Assembly (NCBI GenBank): GCA_021495925.1
Contig: JAKEKT010000107.1
Span: forward strand, 1 to 64,000
Source: Diplodia intermedia
Lineage: Eukaryota; Ascomycota; Dothideomycetes; Botryosphaeriales; Botryosphaeriaceae
DNA: 64,000 nt
Direction of reading: 5' to 3'
Every line of letters starts with the position of its first letter. Position 1 is the stretch's first letter. Both the position numbers and the translations under genes were made by a program. This document shows, one piece after another, positions 62,933 to 64,000 of the stretch. The notes under the pieces were generated by a model, which was not told where the DNA came from, searched no databases, and was given only the letters and a program-made list of their open reading frames with translations.

Positions 62933-64000
62933 GAAAAGGAACGCATTCTATATTCGCATCTTTGTTGCGCGTCCGGAATTATGAGCTCTCCCATGTCCCT
63001 TCTCGTACCCCAAAATTTCCGATTCGTATATTGTGACGCCTGCCCCGAACCAACGCCGTCTACACAATCACCTTGCGGCAAAGCAAATCTATGATTCTGT
63101 TGGTGTTGTCCTGCCATGCAAAGCCACCGAAACAGGGGCCGATCTGTGGCCGTATCTCTCCAGAACGGCGTACCTGCCCGTGACAATGGTGATGTTGGCG
63201 CTAGCTCACATTGAACGCCCATAGATATTGCGGCCACCCAGATCCGTGGTGGACAATGCACGAGACTAAGATGGAAGTGGGCCAAGAGGCGTGTGCTGCT
63301 ACTGATAACAAACAAGAAACCGGGCTTTCAATACCGTGCAGCCGGGTCCTCGGCGGACCGTAGATCGCCAGAAATAAAAACGTAGTACGTAGTGACTTTG
63401 CAGTGGTGAGACCAAATCAAACGCGAATACCCACAGATCAGCACTGGCACTGCCTTGGCAGAGAGGATCAGCTCTTGTACACGCAACAGAAGCCACCGCC
63501 GGCATCCTTGAATCTCGGCCGCAGAAACCGGGCGATGGTGGTGTCACAACGGCGCCTCTCCCGCGGGCAAGGCAGACTATCGACATGGGGCCGGCAACCA
63601 GGCGATTGGCGCCGATAAGGCTCCCAAAAATGGAGCGCGATGATGCTCGCCCGTAGCGTTCCGGATCCGCGCGAAGCCGCTGGGGCGGAACCAGCCACAC
63701 TGGGCAAAGCGCATGAAATTCCCCTGCGATGGTGACGTGGGTTCGAGGCGGGCGTCGAAGCTTGACGAAAAGTTAGTCCGGACGACTTGCACCCAAGGGG
63801 GCATGCGTCGCGGCCCGTCTGGCCGAGGGTGGGCGGCGGGCGTGCCTGCGCAGCGACAGCAAGACAATAATGGCTCGATGTCTTTGCGTGCTCTGGCGCG
63901 GACGGCCAGGCTCGGCGGCGGGCGGTTGCGCTTTGACGCGGCGACAACGGCTGCGTCGGGTGCGGCCCTTGGGTGTGAGGTCAGCGCGCCGTGGTGATGA
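62933..64000. other. Terminal intergenic region
   Basis: 3' flank of the amidohydrolase gene, then sequence without a clear gene. Near the end, an ATG at about 63880 opens MSLRALARTARLGGGRL, which looks like a mitochondrial presequence and could be the first exon of a gene extending beyond the window, but it stops at 63998 unless spliced. Confidence 0.4.

Overview
The window looks like a chromosome segment of a filamentous ascomycete (Pezizomycotina). The evidence is: genes broken by short GT-AG introns (about 47-150 nt, one of 233 nt); GC-rich, widely spaced single genes on both strands; fungal-specific gene families; and one long AT-rich block with the signature of repeat-induced point mutation (RIP). 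A dothideomycete-like fungus is plausible, but I cannot name a genus.

Layout. Positions 1-250 are ordinary sequence at the window edge. About 250-12430 is a nested transposon graveyard in which CA and TG dinucleotides are nearly gone while CG, CC and CT remain. Inside it I can still read a PIF/Harbinger transposase (about 3240-4150, plus strand) and a complete Tad1-like LINE (about 5600-10950, minus strand: ORF1, endonuclease, reverse transcriptase, RNase H, terminal zinc knuckle). All are full of stops at former Gln and Trp codons. Positions 12430-14800 are a transition zone with two weak small genes.

From about 14.9 kb on there are 16 well-supported genes, all apparently housekeeping or fungal-conserved: BTB/POZ protein; phosphoserine phosphatase (serine synthesis), divergent from an SDR oxidoreductase; a 1305-aa UDP-glycosyltransferase; an unknown Ser/Ala-rich protein; an Nce102-like eisosome membrane protein; a PSP1-domain protein; an unknown 286-aa protein; a J-domain protein; a type II membrane protein with a PLOD-like glycosyltransferase region; an RNase H-fold protein; a PDK1/Pkh-type kinase with PH domain; an unknown Ser-rich protein; a CHIP-type TPR/U-box E3 ligase; ribosomal protein eL15; an Snf12/Rsc6-type SWIB subunit of a chromatin remodeller; and a CodA-like amidohydrolase. 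They do not form one pathway or cluster. A common thread is signalling and proteostasis (Pkh kinase and Nce102 both act at eisosomes; J-protein and CHIP both work with Hsp70), but the genes are spread out and nothing shows co-regulation.

I worked out splice models by hand. Several long frames start at non-ATG codons or run through introns, so the gene ends given here differ from naive ORFs. I found no convincing tRNA, rRNA, CRISPR or secondary-metabolite cluster, and no clearly new multi-gene system. The most interesting points are the saturated RIP block with readable element identities, a start codon split by an intron, and in-frame introns placed inside the key domains of two regulatory proteins.
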